Assembly: GCA_035551355.1 (NCBI GenBank)
Contig: DASZNF010000076.1
Location: forward strand, 1 to 14,891
DNA from: DATATV01 sp035551355
GTDB lineage: Bacteria > Actinomycetota > Actinomycetes > Mycobacteriales > Pseudonocardiaceae
Direction of reading: 5' to 3'
DNA: 14,891 nucleotides
The translations under genes and the position numbers were made by a program. Under the pieces are notes generated by a model, which worked only from the letters and a program-made list of their open reading frames with translations, did no database searches and was not told where the DNA came from. How positions within the stretch are numbered: position 1 is the stretch's first letter; the number at the start of each line of letters is the position of its first letter. Shown here piece by piece: positions 12,551 through 14,891 of the stretch.

Positions 12551-13519
12551 TCAGGTCCGACCGGCGATTCGGCGACGTCGGGCCACCTCGGCCAGCACCA
12601 CGCCCGCGGCCACCGACGCGTTGAGCGACTCCACCCCGGCGCTCATCGGGATGGACACCGTCTGGTCGCAGGTCTCCCGCACCAGCCGGGACAGTCCGCG
12701 TCCCTCCGAGCCGACCACCACGACCAGCGGCCCGGTGGCCAGCTCCAGCCCGTCCACGTCGACCGTGCCGTCGGCGTCCAGGCCGACGATCATCAGCCCG
12801 CGCTCGGCGTAGTCGCGCAGCGTCCGGGTGAGGTTGGTGGCCTGCGCGACCGGCAGTTTCGCCGCGGTCCCGGCGCTGGTCCGCCACACCACGGCGGTCA
12901 CCCCGGCACTGCGCCGCTGCGGCACGACCACGCCGTTGGCGCCGAACGCCGCGGCCGAGCGGATCACCGCGCCCAGGTTGCGCGGGTCGGTCACCCCGTC
13001 CAGCGCGACCAGCAGCGGCGGTTCGCCGGTCCCCTGCGCCGCGTCCAGCAGGTCGTCCGGGTGGGCGTAGGTGAACGGCGGGACCTGCAGGGCCAGGCCC
13101 TGGTGCAGCGCGCCGCCGGTGAGCCGGTCCAGTTCGGCCCGCTGCACCTCCAGTACCGAGATGCCCCGGTCGGCCGCGCCGCGGACGGCCTCGGTGACCC
13201 GGTCGTCGGCGTCGATGCCGATGGCCACGTACAGCGCGGTGGCCGGCACCTCGGCCCGCAGGCACTCGGCCACCGGGTTGCGGCCGGCCACCAGCTCGGC
13301 CGCCTGTTCGCCCGCCTTGCGGCGCTTGCGATCGGCCTCGGCCTTCGCCTTGACGTTGGCCGCCCGGCGCCCGGCCGGATGGTTGACCCGGTCGGTCGCC
13401 TTGGGCGTGGGTCCCCTGCCCTCCAACCCTTTCCGCCGCTGACCGCCGGAGCCGACCACGGCCCCCTTTTTGCTGCCCGGGTTGCGCATCGCGCCCCGTC
13501 GGCGCGAATTACCAGCCAC
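12551..13519 (-). CDS. rlmB: 23S rRNA 2'-O-ribose methyltransferase, RlmB/TrmH (SPOUT) family
   Basis: An AdoMet-dependent SPOUT methyltransferase that, in the RlmB group, methylates the ribose of a conserved guanosine in 23S rRNA. The 322-residue protein has a long basic, presumably disordered N-terminal tail (1-72, rich in Arg/Lys/Gly) before the substrate-binding domain opening VAGRNPVAECLR (77-88). The three SPOUT motifs are LDGVTDPRNLGAVIRSAAAFG (173-193), VVVVGSEGRGLSR (266-278) and IPMSAGVESLNASVAAGVVLAE (290-311). The trefoil knot is therefore complete. The GTG start follows AAGGA and lies one base after the cysS stop (TGA-C-GTG), so translation is coupled to cysS. This cysS-rlmB order is common in actinobacteria. 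RlmB and other TrmH-family rRNA methyltransferases are hard to separate by eye, so the exact target is inferred. Confidence 0.92.
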   Translation of the reverse strand: MAGNSRRRGAMRNPGSKKGAVVGSGGQRRKGLEGRGPTPKATDRVNHPAGRRAANVKAKAEADRKRRKAGEQAAELVAGRNPVAECLRAEVPATALYVAIGIDADDRVTEAVRGAADRGISVLEVQRAELDRLTGGALHQGLALQVPPFTYAHPDDLLDAAQGTGEPPLLVALDGVTDPRNLGAVIRSAAAFGANGVVVPQRRSAGVTAVVWRTSAGTAAKLPVAQATNLTRTLRDYAERGLMIVGLDADGTVDVDGLELATGPLVVVVGSEGRGLSRLVRETCDQTVSIPMSAGVESLNASVAAGVVLAEVARRRRIAGRT

Positions 13520-13520
13520 G

Positions 13521-14891
<1,371 letters not shown>

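Overview
The window is about 70% GC with strongly GC-biased third codon positions and many GTG starts. The protein families (a CanA/Rv1284-like beta-carbonic anhydrase, a DrrA-like ABC ATPase, a MutY without a NUDIX domain, and a cysS-rlmB pair) point to a high-GC actinomycete. The style resembles Pseudonocardiaceae such as Amycolatopsis, but the genus is inferred and not proven.

Layout. (1) 1-1164, minus: a small four-helix membrane protein followed by a DrrA-type ABC ATPase that runs off the left edge. (2) 1190-2499, plus: an alpha/beta hydrolase and a 2H-phosphoesterase (2'-5' RNA ligase-like) protein. (3) 2500-2928: mostly non-coding, but with a well-supported 40-codon minus-strand gene (2545-2667). 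(4) 2929-5267: MutY and beta-carbonic anhydrase on the minus strand, diverging from a secreted or anchored hypothetical protein. The downstream gap carries two perfect DnaA boxes. (5) 5400-6828: a ChrR-type cupin diverging from a GlxA-like AraC regulator. (6) 6851-8319: an orphan LacI regulator with a likely self-operator, then a gap holding a DasR (dre)-like palindrome and the first ~26 codons of a MsiK/UgpC-type sugar ABC ATPase whose remainder is missing. (7) 8320-12482, minus: an MBOAT O-acyltransferase, a DUF445 membrane protein and an AlgX/AlgJ-like SGNH protein, which together look like a system that O-acetylates a cell-surface polymer. (8) 12551-14891, minus: rlmB-type 23S rRNA methyltransferase coupled to cysS, which is cut by the right edge.

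Most of the window is housekeeping or ordinary accessory content. The parts most worth a second look are the dre-like site with the decayed sugar-transporter ATPase, the DnaA-box pair far from any recognisable origin genes, the MBOAT-DUF445-SGNH grouping, the unannotatable 40-residue protein, and a 2H enzyme whose first catalytic histidine appears to be glutamine. No RNA genes, insertion sequences or CRISPR arrays were seen. All functions are read from motifs by eye; no database search was run.
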